A stretch of 64,000 nt of DNA from Dichetophora obliterata (taxonomy: Eukaryota; Arthropoda; Insecta; Diptera; Sciomyzidae). The notes below the pieces were generated by a model. It saw only the letters and a list, made by a program, of their open reading frames with translations. It was not told the origin of the DNA and ran no database searches. The translations under genes and the position numbers were made by a program. The stretch covers positions 22,348,819 through 22,412,818 of the forward strand of contig OY986439.1 of assembly GCA_963920525.1 (NCBI GenBank), in the 5' to 3' direction. This document shows, in pieces, positions 35,118 to 46,659 of the stretch (its first letter is position 1; every line of letters begins with the position of its first letter).

Positions 35118-35357
35118 GGTCACAAGGAATAATGACTAAACTCAAAATATCGTAAAAAAGCGATATGGAATTTACTTTATTGCCAATTTTTGGAAGTATG
35201 CATATATAAATTTTTTGCCCAGAATTGATCATCACAAATGTCTGCACATATTTTGTTTGCAACGGTTCATATATTTTTAAAAAATGGATCGTAGTTCGTG
35301 CAATTAAAATATCGTTTTTTGCGATACTTTGAGTTTAGTCGTTATTTGTTGTGACCA
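35118..35357. mobile_element. Hairpin MITE, 240 bp
   Basis: Left GGTCACAAGGAATAATGACT pairs with GGTCACAACAAATAACGACT from the right, then AAACTCAAA and TATCG on both arms: arms of about 48 bp. No clear TSD. Confidence 0.7.
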
Positions 35358-35376
35358 CAGATATATATAAAACTAG

Positions 35377-35648
35377 GCTGTGGCCGTGTAAAAAAGACAA
35401 AAACTTTTAAGTTTAGTTTTTTGTTTTTTTATTTCTATATTTTTCCGATATTTTGGCTCACTTTGTGGGCCTTCATCAGGGCTAAAAACTTTTATATACA
35501 CTTAACATTAATCACAATAAATCACATGAAAATCTCAAATTGTTTTACCATAAAAATTGGAAAACATTTAACAAATTTTCAAACTAATTAATCATGAAAA
35601 CAAAAAGTTAAACGTAAAAGTTTTTGTCTTTTTTATACGGCCATAGCC
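35377..35648. mobile_element. Hairpin MITE, 272 bp
   Basis: GGCTGTGGCCGTGTAAAAAA on the left pairs with GGCTATGGCCGTATAAAAAA from the right and continues GACAAAAACTTTTA. It lies 19 bp from the previous hairpin. No clear TSD. Confidence 0.7.
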
Positions 35649-35887
35649 CAATTTTTATCAACAACACACGAAGAAGGCCGAAAAAACCACAACATATATT
35701 AAAAATTGCAATACTTTTTTAATTATAAGAAAAACTGTTTTGGATCTTCTTCGTAATAATAAATTTTTTAGTATAAAACAGAATTTAGTATAAAATTTCT
35801 TTAATACTACAAAATTATTTACCTTAAGTTTAGGGGGGAAATTACTACCCCTGCCCTACTCGCGCTACGCCCATGTCATCGCATAAC

Positions 35888-37246
35888 TAGCGTTGCCATT
35901 ATAACTCTTTTAAAGAGGACATGTTCTCTTTTTTTTCGAGAAGCTCTCTTTTTCTTTTTTTAAAATGAAAAGACCTCTTTTTTTATGTTGGAGACAAAAT
36001 AAATCTATCAATCAAAAATTTAACTAAAAATGCACACAAAGAAATTTGCATGAAAAGTATCAACACTGATTTGCAAGTTAATAGCTATATGGCAATGCTG
36101 AACGCCATCCCTGAACAAACGTAACTTAACCCTGGCTGTGACCACTATATTTTTGCATACGTTATGTGTCCACTATGACGATTTCGTCCTAGCTATTTTT
36201 TCACCTCTTTAGAGACATAGTTTAAGCCTAAATTTGTTTTGAAGGTTTATTTTTAGGTTTAAATGAGAGAAAAAAGAAGGTTTTGTTCAAAAATATTTAT
36301 ACAGTATTGCGCAATTAATTTGGAACAGTCAAAAACGAGCATACATTTTAGTAAAAAATTTATATGATATGCTCCTAACTAATATTAAGAAAAACCGTGT
36401 CCGGGAATTTTACTTGATATAGAGATCTTTCAAAAAAACCTGCCCAAACCTGCACAAAATATCTTATGATTATTTAAAAGCATGGTCCAAAGAATATTAT
36501 TTTTTTTCAGTTTTTGAATGGATACATTCAATAAAATACTTAACTGTATCGAATTTATTAACTTATGGAAAACATGTTGCATAAATGACGTTTAGTAATA
36601 TATTTACTTAATTTGCCAACCAAAAATTGGTGATATACTTTCAAAGTTTAAAAAATTGGTCAGTTCTTGTATTCGTTGCCTGCACAAAACGCTAACTTCG
36701 AAAGAATTTTTCACCAATGGGATTGAAGTGGTCAAATGAAAGAAGCAGACTAAAAATATCAACGGCTCGAGCTTTTTTAACAATTAATTATATTTTCAAA
36801 AACGTATCGTGTTTGGAGTTTTTCGACGCATGTTAAAAACAAAAACGGTTATTAAAACAAGCTCAAGAAAGCTTTAAGTATGATTCTGAGGAAGCTTGAT
36901 AAATTAGTAACAATTTGATCTCGTTTGTTACTTCAGTTGAAAAGACTTTGTAAAAAAAACTCTAATATGATTATATATTTGGTCTCATTTACTTGAACCT
37001 CAAGTTTGTTTAACTTTTTGAAATAATAAGTGTAAAATGTTTTTATTTACATTTGTATTTATGTATTTATTTTATAACAAATGTTTTTAAAACTAAAAAA
37101 CCGAAAAAATAATATTTACGAAAAATGTTTATTTGATGTTTTTACTTTGCAAAAAAATTTTTATTGAATTTTAAAAATGTCTCTTTTTGTCCTCTTTGTT
37201 TTTGTCAAAAGTTCTCTTATTTTGCCCTAGACTTCTGGTAACCCTA
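35888..37246 (+). mobile_element. hAT element with decayed transposase, 8-bp TSD
   Basis: Ends are TAGCGTTGCCA on the left and the inverse TAGGGTTACCAGA of the right. CGCATAAC is duplicated exactly at 35880-35887 and 37247-37254. The element still carries part of its transposase (36690-36820). Subterminal CTCTTTTT words occur at both ends. The DNA before it ends with GCGCTACGCCCATG, itself like a hAT terminus, so it may sit beside or inside an older element. Confidence 0.8.
36690..36825 (+). pseudogene. hAT transposase C-terminal dimerisation region, broken
   Basis: In one frame the text reads LPAQNANFERIF, and after a one-base slip GLKWSNERSRLKISTARAFL. This matches the hAT C-terminal signature (SNA-x2-ER-x-FS, then R-x-RL-x3-T), which forms the transposase dimer. 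Upstream text (NKILNCIEFINLWKT in another frame) may be preceding core sequence. Frameshifts show that the gene is dead. It lies in the + orientation toward the right end of the element, as expected for a C-terminus. Confidence 0.6.
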
Positions 37247-37448
37247 CGCATAACCCACCCCAACTTTTTGCCAGGATAACATAAAAACAATATGTAGTGA
37301 TAAATTTAAGCATCTTATGTTACTTATACGAAAGTTGTGTGATGATGCGAATACCGCTTTTATTGAAAGCCAATCAAGGTTCTTAAAAAATAAATTTAAT
37401 TTTGAAAAACTTTTGGATGAAAAAATTCAATATCAAATAAAATTCTAA

Positions 37449-37845
37449 AGCGCTGATTATAACAGACGGAACGGAGTCAAGTGTCATTGTGGCGATACGA
37501 AACGGCTTCAAACGGATTGGCGATTATAATAACAACGACAGAGGAGCTATTTTTTTCTAAAATATATTTTATTACCAAACAAATTCCATCAATTCTTCCT
37601 TTCTTTTAAACTTGTTTTTCTTTTAACATAAATTTAATAAATTTTTATCAAAAATACGGCAAACAAAATAAATGCAGAATAAAATTAATAGTAGCATTTG
37701 TCAACATAAATTTTTTTACTCAAAACGTTACGGAACGCAGCGGAAAAATTAAAAATCGAACTCATAAGAAAATCGTGTAATAGATTGTTGAGTGACATTT
37801 CTCAACATTCCTTAACGTTCCGTTCTGTCTATTATAATCGGCCCT
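37449..37845. mobile_element. Hairpin MITE, TAA TSD, 397 bp
   Basis: Left AGCGCTGATTATAACAGACG and inverted right AGGGCCGATTATAATAGACA are followed by GAACGGA on both arms. TAA flanks both sides (37446-37448, 37846-37848). Confidence 0.75.
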
Positions 37846-38455
37846 TAAAGAGAAATTTTAATGTTTATAAAGACAAAAACAAAAAAAAAAAAATTTGAAA
37901 AAAATTATTCAGAAGAGATAGTATGAAAAACATTGTAGTTCTAAGGAAAATTTGCTGAAAACCAAAATGTATATTACAACAAAATTTATAAAATAAAGTG
38001 AATTTATCTACTATGTTTATCTTAATTTTTGGTTTAGTTATTAATTTTTCCCCCGTTCAAATTAAAAAAAAACAACACATTTTTAAACGCATCCCAGTAA
38101 ATATTTTATCGTATTCCGACCAACTTACTGCTAAACGAATCTAAGCAAGTGCTGAAATCAACAAACGCATTATAACGACACAAATACAACCCATACGTTG
38201 CACAATCATATCTATCTATATACAAACGTATCAATTATAATGAGTTTCTTTATCGTAAGCTAAAATGTATTCATAACGAAATTGATACCAATTCAATTGA
38301 TTATGAATTGAATTGAATTTCCGTTTTATTTTATGCGGCAATTTTTGGTTTTTACTTTTCTTTTTATTATACCATTGTATATTTTTTACCATACATTCCA
38401 CTGTATGGCATGCTGTCAATGACAAAAACATTTCACAACAACCACATCAAAACAG

Positions 38456-38585
38456 CGACAGATGGAAGTTTACCGTTTGGAGCCCAATACCACGTACGAG
38501 TTTCGAATATGGGCCAATAATCAACTGGGTAGCGGAGCAGTGGTAACAACCAATGTAACAACGCTTCCCGAAACCAAAGAGGAGG
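38456..38585 (+). CDS. Ig/FN3 membrane protein, exon C: end of FN3 domain
   Basis: This exon lies between ACAG and GAGGAGG|gtgagt. The acceptor could be six bases later (GACAG|ATGG) without changing frame. It begins in phase 0 and ends in phase 1. The peptide has VYRLEPNTTYEFRIWANN then QLGSGAVV, the closing strands of a fibronectin type III domain (Y-x-F-R-I-x-A-x-N-x2-G-x-G). It continues the FN3 half in exon B, with the 8.3-kb intron between. It ends in TLPETKEE, a short juxtamembrane stretch. N-glycosylation sites (NTT, NVT) are present. Confidence 0.88.
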
Positions 38586-39070
38586 GTGAGTATTTATGAG
38601 ATACAACAATACAGATGTATTGTAATGTTTTATTTTGTTACTGAGTGACATAGTGTTTCCAATACAAATACATTCATACATATCTGATGGTCTTTCTGCG
38701 TATTGAGCATCACTTCATTAAGTATTCATTGTATTCTTGAAGTGGACAAAAATATGTACACCCACTTACACATGAATGCTGCATATGTATGGGTTAGCAA
38801 AGTACATTTTTGAAATAGCAGTAAATTTAAGTCGTACAAGTTACTTACTCATTAAAGATTAAATTTGATGTTTAAAATTGATGCTTTTGTTTAGTGTTTT
38901 TGCCCAAAACTTTTTCACACTTCACTCCACATTCATTTCAAATTATTGCCTCATATCTCTATATTATTAAATTTGTGTTCTTCCTTATGTATACTATCTC
39001 TACTTGGTCTTTTTCTTTTTCCTTCTCTGTGTTCTCTTTTTGTTCTTTTCTCTCTTTGTCCCACTTCTAG

Positions 39071-39220
39071 ATTTGATACGCCTTATACAACCAGACTTAG
39101 ATAATTTCGATCCACGTATTTGGATTGTTGCTGTCAGTATTGTGCTCGGAACACTTGTGATATTAGCGGTCGGATTGTGTATAGTTTTATCGAAAGAGTG
39201 CTACCAAGCCTCACACAAGG
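39071..39220 (+). CDS. Ig/FN3 membrane protein, exon D: transmembrane cassette exon
   Basis: This exon follows the acceptor CCACTTCTAG after a long pyrimidine tract and ends AAGG|gtatag, phase 1 at both ends and exactly 150 nt. The peptide has DNFDPRIW, then about 22 hydrophobic residues from IVAVSIVLG to LCIVL, then SKECYQ, a typical stop-transfer edge. Skipping it would join exon C directly to exon E in frame and remove the only membrane span. Not using its donor leaves the frame open to the TAA at 39298-39300, adding a Ser/Asn-rich tail ending VIVMA. That gives two plausible membrane tails and one plausible soluble form; transcripts are needed to tell. Confidence 0.85.
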
Positions 39221-40627
39221 GTATAGAATCTGCAAATCACACCGCTTCTAGTTCTTCTAACACCAACGATTGCAAGTTGGATGTTATTGTCATGGCTTAA
39301 ATTAAATTTTTATTGTTTTGTGATACGTATTTAATTTTTAACTTCTCTTGTGTTGCTCAATTAAAATAACCGTTAAGAGTTCAAGTGCAAAATGCAAGCA
39401 AGTTGAATGCTAAGCTAATTAAAATTACTACAAAGTTGTGATGTCTGATGTCAGTCTAGTTATTATGTTGTTAATGTTTGTTATCATGTGATGTTATGTT
39501 GATGAGTATAGTTTTGTACATACACATACATATATACTTATATTGTTTTTGATAACTATTGTTTTTCTTTATATGTTTATAAATATGTTTTGCATTTATG
39601 GCTTCGGAATATTTTTAATTTTTTTTTTAATCTTTTTTAATACTATTTGAGGAGGTGAAAAGCAAAGTGGTTCAACAAATTGAACGCCAATCACTTCACT
39701 GCCGTCTGGCCGACCAGCAATCAAAATGTGAAAGAGAGTAGAAATAGTTCATTGAACGCCGATCAAACAATCACCGTCTGACTTCAATTTTTGCAAGGAG
39801 TATAAATGATGCTGCGAAAAGTAATGTAAAAATATGTCTAAAAAGAGTAGAAATGCCTTAAAAGTAGTCTCAAATTTAAAAATATTTTTAATGCTCTAAA
39901 ATACGATTTCAGTGTATTTTAACATTTTAAATATTGAATGGGTATAAAATATTCCAAACGAGGTATATTTTAACACAAAAACTTTATAGTATTTTTAATA
40001 CTCTTAAAACACGGTTTTAGGGTAAAAATAAATAAAGAAAATTTTTGTTTTAAATTTTTCTTAAATAAAAAAAAAAATATTTTTTTCAATTTACAAAAAT
40101 TAAAAATATACGCTGAAATTTTACTCAATTTAGGCTTCGCATGACAGCTGAGTTTTTTTTTGTCGTATTGAATCACTTTGTTTTTTACCTTTCCCATATA
40201 AAGAATATTTTTCTATATTTTTAAAATTAATGGTTGTGGTAGTTGAAGTTTTTTTATATTATTAATTAGTTTGTTTAAACACCCTGTGATTTAAAACAAT
40301 TTGGAAAGTCTCAGATTATTAAAATAAATAGTATAGTATCAAAACATTCGCGAAGAAATTTTTTGATTGTGGCAGAAGATTACAGGATTGGTCAAAATTT
40401 ATGTTAATAAAATGTTATTTTGACAAAAGTCAATAATTTTTTAAAAACAGTTTTACAAATTTGAGCCTTTCAGTTAAGGTTTGTTATATCTTGTTTTTAG
40501 AATCTTTTGCCAGTCCATAAAATAAAAAAGTGGACTTAAAGAGTAAAAGAAAATACTTAGTTTTGAGAAAGAAAAAAATTAGAAATAATGTTTTTTGTTT
40601 TAAACCAAACTCGAACTCACCTTATAT

Positions 40628-41999
40628 CAGAGCTGTAAAATCTGCATTCATATTCAGAATTTGATAATGATTTAAGAATCGATTCAATGAATGCAAAATG
40701 GTTTATTGTATTTGTACCATGCAAATAAATTTATTCCGTTCTTTTTTGACAGTTTCGGCAGTTGCGCTTTGTCGTGAGCCTACCTGGTTTTATTGTAGCA
40801 TGTTTGTTTGTATCTTTTGTTTTCTTTCGCAAAACACTTGATTTGGCACTTATGCCTCCTTCTGAATTATAAAAATCAAAAAGAAAATTTGGGTGCTTTC
40901 ATTCAATTAAACACAACTTTTCTTTTTCTCAATAGATTTTAGTCAACACTAGCTTATTTTTTTCGGAAAAGTACAGGCTTTTAGCAAAAAGTATCAAAAT
41001 AACCAAAATAGGTCTGTTTCCGTACTAACTTCAAGTAAAGTTTGAGTGAAGTTCGAGTAATAGAGAGTAACTTGATTATCTATCAAAATGAGAATATTTA
41101 TCAAAAAGTACGGAAACGACTTCAAGTAAGTCTTAAGCACAACAGCTGTTCACGCATTTTTTCCACAAAAAAAAAAATTGATTTTTGCTTGAAATTATTA
41201 GTTTATTCTTATAAAATACACATTGGTCAAAATAAATAAAACAATGACACGTGCATTTAATGATAAGAATAATTTTCATTTCACAAAACAAAAAAAATTT
41301 TGATATAACGAACGATAAGCTGTTTTAGCGGGAAATTCGTGCTCGAAGAAATTTTTCAAGTAAAGTTCAAATAATTGTAATAGAACATGAGTGACATTTA
41401 GCTTGTTCTTCCTCTCTCTCTCGAGCTTAAAAAATGTGTGAAAAAAAGCTTTCAAGTAACTTCAAGATACTTGAAGCGGGTACGGAAGCAGATCTAATAT
41501 TTTTTATTTCTCAACCAAATTTTCTATTTGTTTTTTTTTAGATTTTTCTGATCCAAACACGAAAATCCTCGAAAATTGAATTTATTATGCCGAAAATAAC
41601 AGCTTAATCAAAAAATTATGTAAAAAGTGTTTGCAGGAAATTTTATAAGCTTTAGTTTGATATGTTATTTGTTTTATTTGATAGAATATTGTTGTTGGTT
41701 CTGGAGATATATGTAATTAAGTGGAACCAACTTATTTTTTTTTTAAACTACAGTGAGCGAAAACAGTGTGACTAAAAAATGAATGACATTTTCGGAATCA
41801 CCGAGCTATTTTACATTAAAAATGGATAGTGGCATTCATTGTTTTTCGAAATTTGTAAGCCAGTGTATTGAATTAAAAATTAATAATGAATAAAAAGTGA
41901 ATCATGAATAACAAATGAATAATGAATAATAAATTAATAACGAAGAAGAACTGAATAAATCAAATTTAATTAAACTGAATGCATTCCTTTACAGCTCTG
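40628..41999. mobile_element. hAT-type element, CAGAGCTGTAAA ends, 1.37 kb
   Basis: Left CAGAGCTGTAAAATCTGCAT; the inverse of the right end is CAGAGCTGTAAAGGAATGCA. Flanks CCTTATAT (40620-40627) and TCTTATAT (42000-42007) match at 7 of 8 bases. The right part has AATTAATAATGAATAAA-type text shared with 5129-5715. No transposase. A second hairpin is nested at 41011-41494. Confidence 0.7.
41011..41494. mobile_element. Nested hairpin MITE, TA flanks, 484 bp
   Basis: Left GGTCTGTTTCCGTACTAACT pairs with GATCTGCTTCCGTACCCGCT from the right, then TTCAAGTA. TA lies on both sides. The word ACTTCAAG(T) recurs several times inside. Confidence 0.6.
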
Positions 42000-42197
42000 T
42001 CTTATATGTAGGATAAGGACCTGTTCGAATAAAAGAAAAAATCAGGGGCATTCACGATGTGGTGTATTTGTTATGTATTTTCAAACATATGCAACTTAAA
42101 TTCTGAACTGTGAACATATACGTAGTGAATTGTTGTATTATTTATATTTTTCCATATATTTTCATGTTATTCAATAAAGTTTTCTTTTTTAAACTCA

Positions 42198-42584
42198 ATA
42201 AGGATATTCATCTAAATGCGCAAAACCCTCTTATACAGTGCATTTTTCTACCTTCGCAACTGAGCTGAGAAAAATCGTAAGGAAAACCTTTTGCACAAGC
42301 CTAATAAGTATGCTTTTTATCTTTTTGTATCTTTTTCTTCTTCTTCTGTGATTTTAACTATCTTGAAAAACAATCATTTAAGTTTTTCTTTAAATAGTTT
42401 TATTAATTTGTTTGTTCGCTTTCTTTTGGAATTTTTATTTTTTTAATGCTGACATTTTTTTCAAATGCTCATCAACTGTAAAAAATTGCACAAAAAGAGA
42501 CGGTGGTGCGTTCATGAAAGCTGCCACTTAAACTTGCACATTTACACAAATGGAAAGTTTGCGCATTTAGAAGAATACCCTTAT
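42198..42584. mobile_element. Hairpin MITE, 387 bp
   Basis: ATAAGGATATTCATCTAAAT on the left pairs with ATAAGGGTATTCTTCTAAAT from the right, then GCGCAAA on both arms. The TSD is unclear. Confidence 0.65.
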
Positions 42585-42738
42585 TGTATACTGTGTATGT
42601 GAATGTTGAAAATTTATTACAATTATCAAATTTATCGCAAATACAAAAAAAAAAAGACCAACTACAACACATGGTGAATACCTCTACTGTTTTCATACTT
42701 AATTTTTATAATTTTCTGAAGGTAATTCATGTATAGTA

Positions 42739-43370
42739 CACGGTTAGAAATCTTGTACGAAAATTATAACTTTTTTGTACTACATACATAAGTCAGCTTT
42801 GGTTTCAAATCTAGTATTTGCAAAATTCTGAAAAATGGTTTTAATACGGTTTTGGTTTAAAATTTAGTACAATCTTGGATTCAAATATTTAAAAAAAAAA
42901 AATAACAAACAACGCGAGATTCGATCACACGACATTGAGTTTGTAAACTCACTACTCTAACCACAGAGCTATTGGCCTAAATATCAAAAGCGCGATAAAC
43001 TAACATATGAACCGAGTCGTCTTTATGGAGTCGCAACTTTGCCAGGCTAACTTTTTATGAGTCTTAATCCAAATTTAGTATCCAAATGTACTAAAATTTA
43101 GTATAAATTGTAATTGTATTAAACACGAAAAGTAATACAGAATTGTACTTAAATTTAAGCCAAAAAGGCTAAAATTGAAATCAAAAAGCTAAAATTTAAA
43201 CCAAAAAGCTAAAATGAATGTTGTAATGTTTATTTTTGTTTAAATTCTAGTACAAAAGAATTTTAATTATGAGTTAGTAATTGTTAAGTTTAAACTTTAA
43301 ACACCAAGGTTTAAAAAAATGAACTAATATTTTAGTGGGACTTAAATTTAGTCCAAGATTTCTAACCGTG
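42739..43370. mobile_element. TA-flanked MITE carrying a tRNA-like core
   Basis: CACGGTTAGAAATCTTG on the left is exactly mirrored on the right, with TA on each side (Tc1/mariner-type TSD). The interior has many CTAAAATTTA-like words on both strands and, at 42911-42978, a tRNA-like sequence on the minus strand. Confidence 0.75.
42911..42978 (-). repeat. tRNA-like sequence inside the MITE
   Basis: The minus strand has TAGCTCTGTGGTTAGAG, which looks like a tRNA D arm and A box (one change from TAGCTCAGTGGTTAGAG). A TGAGT/ACTCA stem follows in the anticodon-arm position, then TGATCGAATCTC as a B-box-like T arm 44 nt after the A box. The acceptor stem does not close and the B box has changes, so it is a pseudo-tRNA rather than a gene. 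Confidence 0.55.
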
Positions 43371-44820
43371 TAGGTATTTTGTGATCCAAATAAGCTGAAT
43401 TTTATATAAAAAAAAAATAATTTTTTTTATTTTTTTTTGCTTCTTGTAAATTATTGCAAAGCTTTGTAAATTATTTTGTATACATGTATGTACATATCTC
43501 TTTATATTATTATTTCTTTAAATGTTCATATATTTCGTTGTGGTTATTAATATATTGCAGATAATTCAAGAAAGCTTGATCAATTCATAAACCACTTACT
43601 TAAAAGTAAGTAGAGCGTTTATTAAAGCTTTTTATTGCACAATTTCATATTTTTGTATCAATTAAAAACATTATCAAAGAGTGTTTTTAAAAATTTTTAT
43701 CTGAAACAACATAAAAATCTTTATCTTATAATGGTAAATTCTGTAGAATGCCTTTTAATGAATTACACAAAAATTTAACCGATATTACAAATAAACATAA
43801 AGACACATTCAAAAACTAATTATATATAATATTGTAGCAAATACATCTACACAAGACATAGCTTCAATTAATCTAGATCTAAAGAATTTGTGCCCGTCTT
43901 TATAAGCTTTTTTCTTTTCGATATGCAAACATAGCTACAAAACGTGTTTACAATATATGATCTTTTTTTAATTAAAATAAGGCTTCCAGCTCTTGAAGAA
44001 TACATATTTACATACAAAACAGACAATCAATTAATAGAAAAATCAAGCCAATTATTTGAATATACCTAAACTTTAAGTGATAAAACATTGAAAAATTTAC
44101 TTCGTTTTAAGACTATTATAAAAATATATTAGATTTCATAAAATTTTAATTCCGAAAAACGGATCAGTTAATCTTTTCTTATTAATGATTAGACAGATTT
44201 GTACTTTAATAATTGTAGCTGCATTTTTAACAAATAAACAAAACATCAATAAATAAGGTCATCGAATTTTAAAGTAGATTTTCCAATTTAAATAAAGACA
44301 TAGATAAATATACATTAAAATATTTCTAAACTTAAATTTTTAAACTTTATAAAGCCAATATAGCATAATTATTTTTTAAACACAAAGCACATTATTAACA
44401 TGTTTTAAATACATCAGATACTTAGTATATCCTTGTACATTTTTATTAAGCAATATATATAATGAACTAAGATTTTTGCAAAGTAGTCGCTTTATAAATG
44501 TTGTCAATGTCAAAGAGTTTGCACAAAAAATATGACACCAGCATATATACTGGAATAAGTGGTTATATTGTTAATTTACAGCTTTTTGTAGTCACGAGTT
44601 CAAAGATACCTTTATTTTGAAGCAATAGTTCTTAGAAATACATATTCAAAAATTTTAAATTTCTTTGAGTGCATATTTAATTTTCTCCTCCTTCTATTTC
44701 TCTCTTTTTTCCCAACCTTTTTCATTCTCTCTCTCTCTCTCTCTGTCTTTCTCCTTTTTTCTTTCTACCCTACGCTCTTGTGTAATAACTATTTTTAAAT
44801 AATAACGTTACTTTTACAAG

Positions 44821-45044
44821 GTTACGAAGATGGTTGGGATAGCATTGAATTATTACCGAATATTATTCTAAATCCTGGATTCTGCGAATCAGATGGTCAG
44901 GAACCCTACACACGCACCATTATCTTTGGTGAGGATGACGATAGCGACAGCTATGAAAGCGAATCGGATCATGAGCCACGTATGGAAAAATTCAAAAGGA
45001 AAGTGTCCATATTTTTTACCGGTCCCACCATTAAACGTATTTGA
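44821..45044 (+). CDS. Ig/FN3 membrane protein, exon E: cytoplasmic tail and stop
   Basis: After ACAAG the exon begins with two bases that complete a Gly codon from exon D, or equally from exon C. It encodes about 74 residues: GYEDGWDSIELLP, then NPGFCES, a strongly acidic run (GEDDDSDSYESESDHE) and a basic end (KFKRKV, PTIKRI) before TGA at 45042-45044. The frame is open throughout. The acidic patch and several Tyr/Ser residues suggest a regulated tail, but I recognise no named motif. With exons A-D the known part is about 422 residues. No poly(A) signal close to the stop is obvious; one AATAAA lies near 45999. Confidence 0.8.
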
Positions 45045-46656
45045 GAGTACAAAAAAAGAAAAACTGAAAAACGAAAACTACAATGGTTGCTTCAGTATTT
45101 CTAAGTTTTCATTTTTCAATTTTCGAATAATTATTAAATGTTTTATTTTTAGAATATTTTGCGATTTAGTTTTATGTGACAAAAAAAATGTTCTAATTAA
45201 AAGGCGATGAAAGAGAAAAAGCGTTCTATGAAAAAAAATTGTTTTACACAAAAACATGCTTCTGTTGTCATCTACAGATGAAAATTAAACACATGTGAAA
45301 CATTTATGGGGCAGAATTTAAAGATAAAGTTAAATATTAATTCAAATGAAATTGGAAAAATCATATAACGATTTTGTGAAATTGTAGGCGAAAAGCGGAA
45401 AAAATCATAAAATCAGATTAAAAAAAATCTTCGATTAAACTTAACTTTTATTTAATAATTGCCAAATTTAAGAGCGAAAACGAAGAAATATCTAAATTCA
45501 TAAAATAGTAAAGTTTATATTTTCATATTCCAAGATTTTCATATCCTGGCATCATTTTTTTTTTTTTTTTGGGAATTACTTCACTTATTTTGCAATTTAA
45601 ACAATTTTTTAAGTTATTTTCGAGACAATTCCGATATATCATATATAATATTTCCATAAAATTAATAAGAGCAAAGGCTCTTCGATGCATGCAATGTTCA
45701 ACACAAATTCTTTTACTTTTATCAGTATTGTTCAAGGAGTATAGATTTCTCTGCGCTGTTTTAATGCTAAAACAAACATTAATATGTCAAAATTAATTTA
45801 TATGGTATAAGCATGTACTTATCACTTAAAAATATGTATACTTAATTTGTTCAGATTTTGCAGTTATCAACACTTGCAAATAATAAAAATGTGCAGCCCT
45901 GAAAGTTGCACACGTAAGCAAAGTTGGCAACGATTTAATTGTCCTTCGGCTTGTCAAGCAAAAAAAGAAAGCGCGCCATTTTTCGTTCGTAACTTGAAAT
46001 AAAAAGTGCACAAATGCAAGATATCTATACATTTTTTAAAATTGAATTAACGTTGAGCTTTTAGTGGTTTTACATTGCTTTTAACTTTTTATAAGTTTAA
46101 TGCAAATTTTGAAAAATATACAAAAAAGTTTAAAAACTGTTAACGACTTAAATAGAGTAATTTTTATAGCTGTCTTAAATTGAAAGAATTATATAAATTT
46201 GCTTACACGGATTTTTTTATGTCGCAGTTGTGAATTTTTACTCTCTTGGAACTGCAGTGATGCCAGTATGCAGGTATCATATTTTTTCACATCTCCCTAA
46301 TTAAAATGTTTCAACTGCCCGATATTAAAAATTACAGTCAAAATTTTTTAAATTTATTTGAATTTATTTTAAAATATGCAACTTTTTTGTTGCAGGTTGT
46401 TATGTTTAAATTCGACGCTTAACATTTCAACTGCAACATTTTAAACATAAAATTAAATTTTATTCAAATTCAACTTTTACAAGTTGAATTTGAAAAGTAC
46501 AACTTAGAATTTTAAGTTTATAAAGTTTGATTGAAGAATCAGATCAGTTGAATTGAAAATGTAAATGTTTAAAATGTCAGTTCAAATTTAAACGCTGTGA
46601 GGGAGGAGCTTCCAGGTTGCCACTACTGTTGTACACTCACGGTAAAAAAAGCTGAC
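45045..46656. other. 3' untranslated or intergenic DNA; no further gene seen
   Basis: AT-rich with an ATTAAA word near 45284 and AATAAA near 45999 as possible poly(A) signals for the Ig/FN3 gene. Short frames at 45523-46032 overlap on opposite strands and have no family features. Confidence 0.45.
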
Positions 46657-46659
46657 TTA

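Larger units (their letters stand above)
30170..38455 (+). other. Intron of the Ig/FN3 gene (8.3 kb), full of nested elements
   Basis: It joins GTT|gtaagt to AACAG|CGACAG, splitting the FN3 domain. Contents from left to right: a hairpin MITE (30466-30960), a TTAA element with two others inside (31497-33815), two hairpins (35118-35648), a hAT with transposase remnant (35888-37246) and a TAA-flanked hairpin (37449-37845). The stretches 30961-31496 and 33816-35117 hold nothing that I recognise. Confidence 0.75.
39221..44820 (+). other. Intron of the Ig/FN3 gene (5.6 kb)
   Basis: From gtatag to a pyrimidine-rich acceptor with a (TC)n run at about 44724-44744, ending TTTTACAAG. The first 80 nt may be coding in a read-through isoform. 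It contains a hAT-type element with a nested hairpin (40628-41999), a MITE (42198-42584) and a MITE carrying a tRNA-like core (42739-43370). The stretches 39301-40619 and 43373-44720 hold no recognised feature. Confidence 0.7.

Noticed and set aside
42911..42978. Functional tRNA gene on the minus strand
   Set aside because: The acceptor stem does not pair and the B box has changes; it lies within a MITE.
44724..44744. (TC)n microsatellite as an independent feature
   Set aside because: It lies in the pyrimidine tract before the exon E acceptor and is best explained as part of it.
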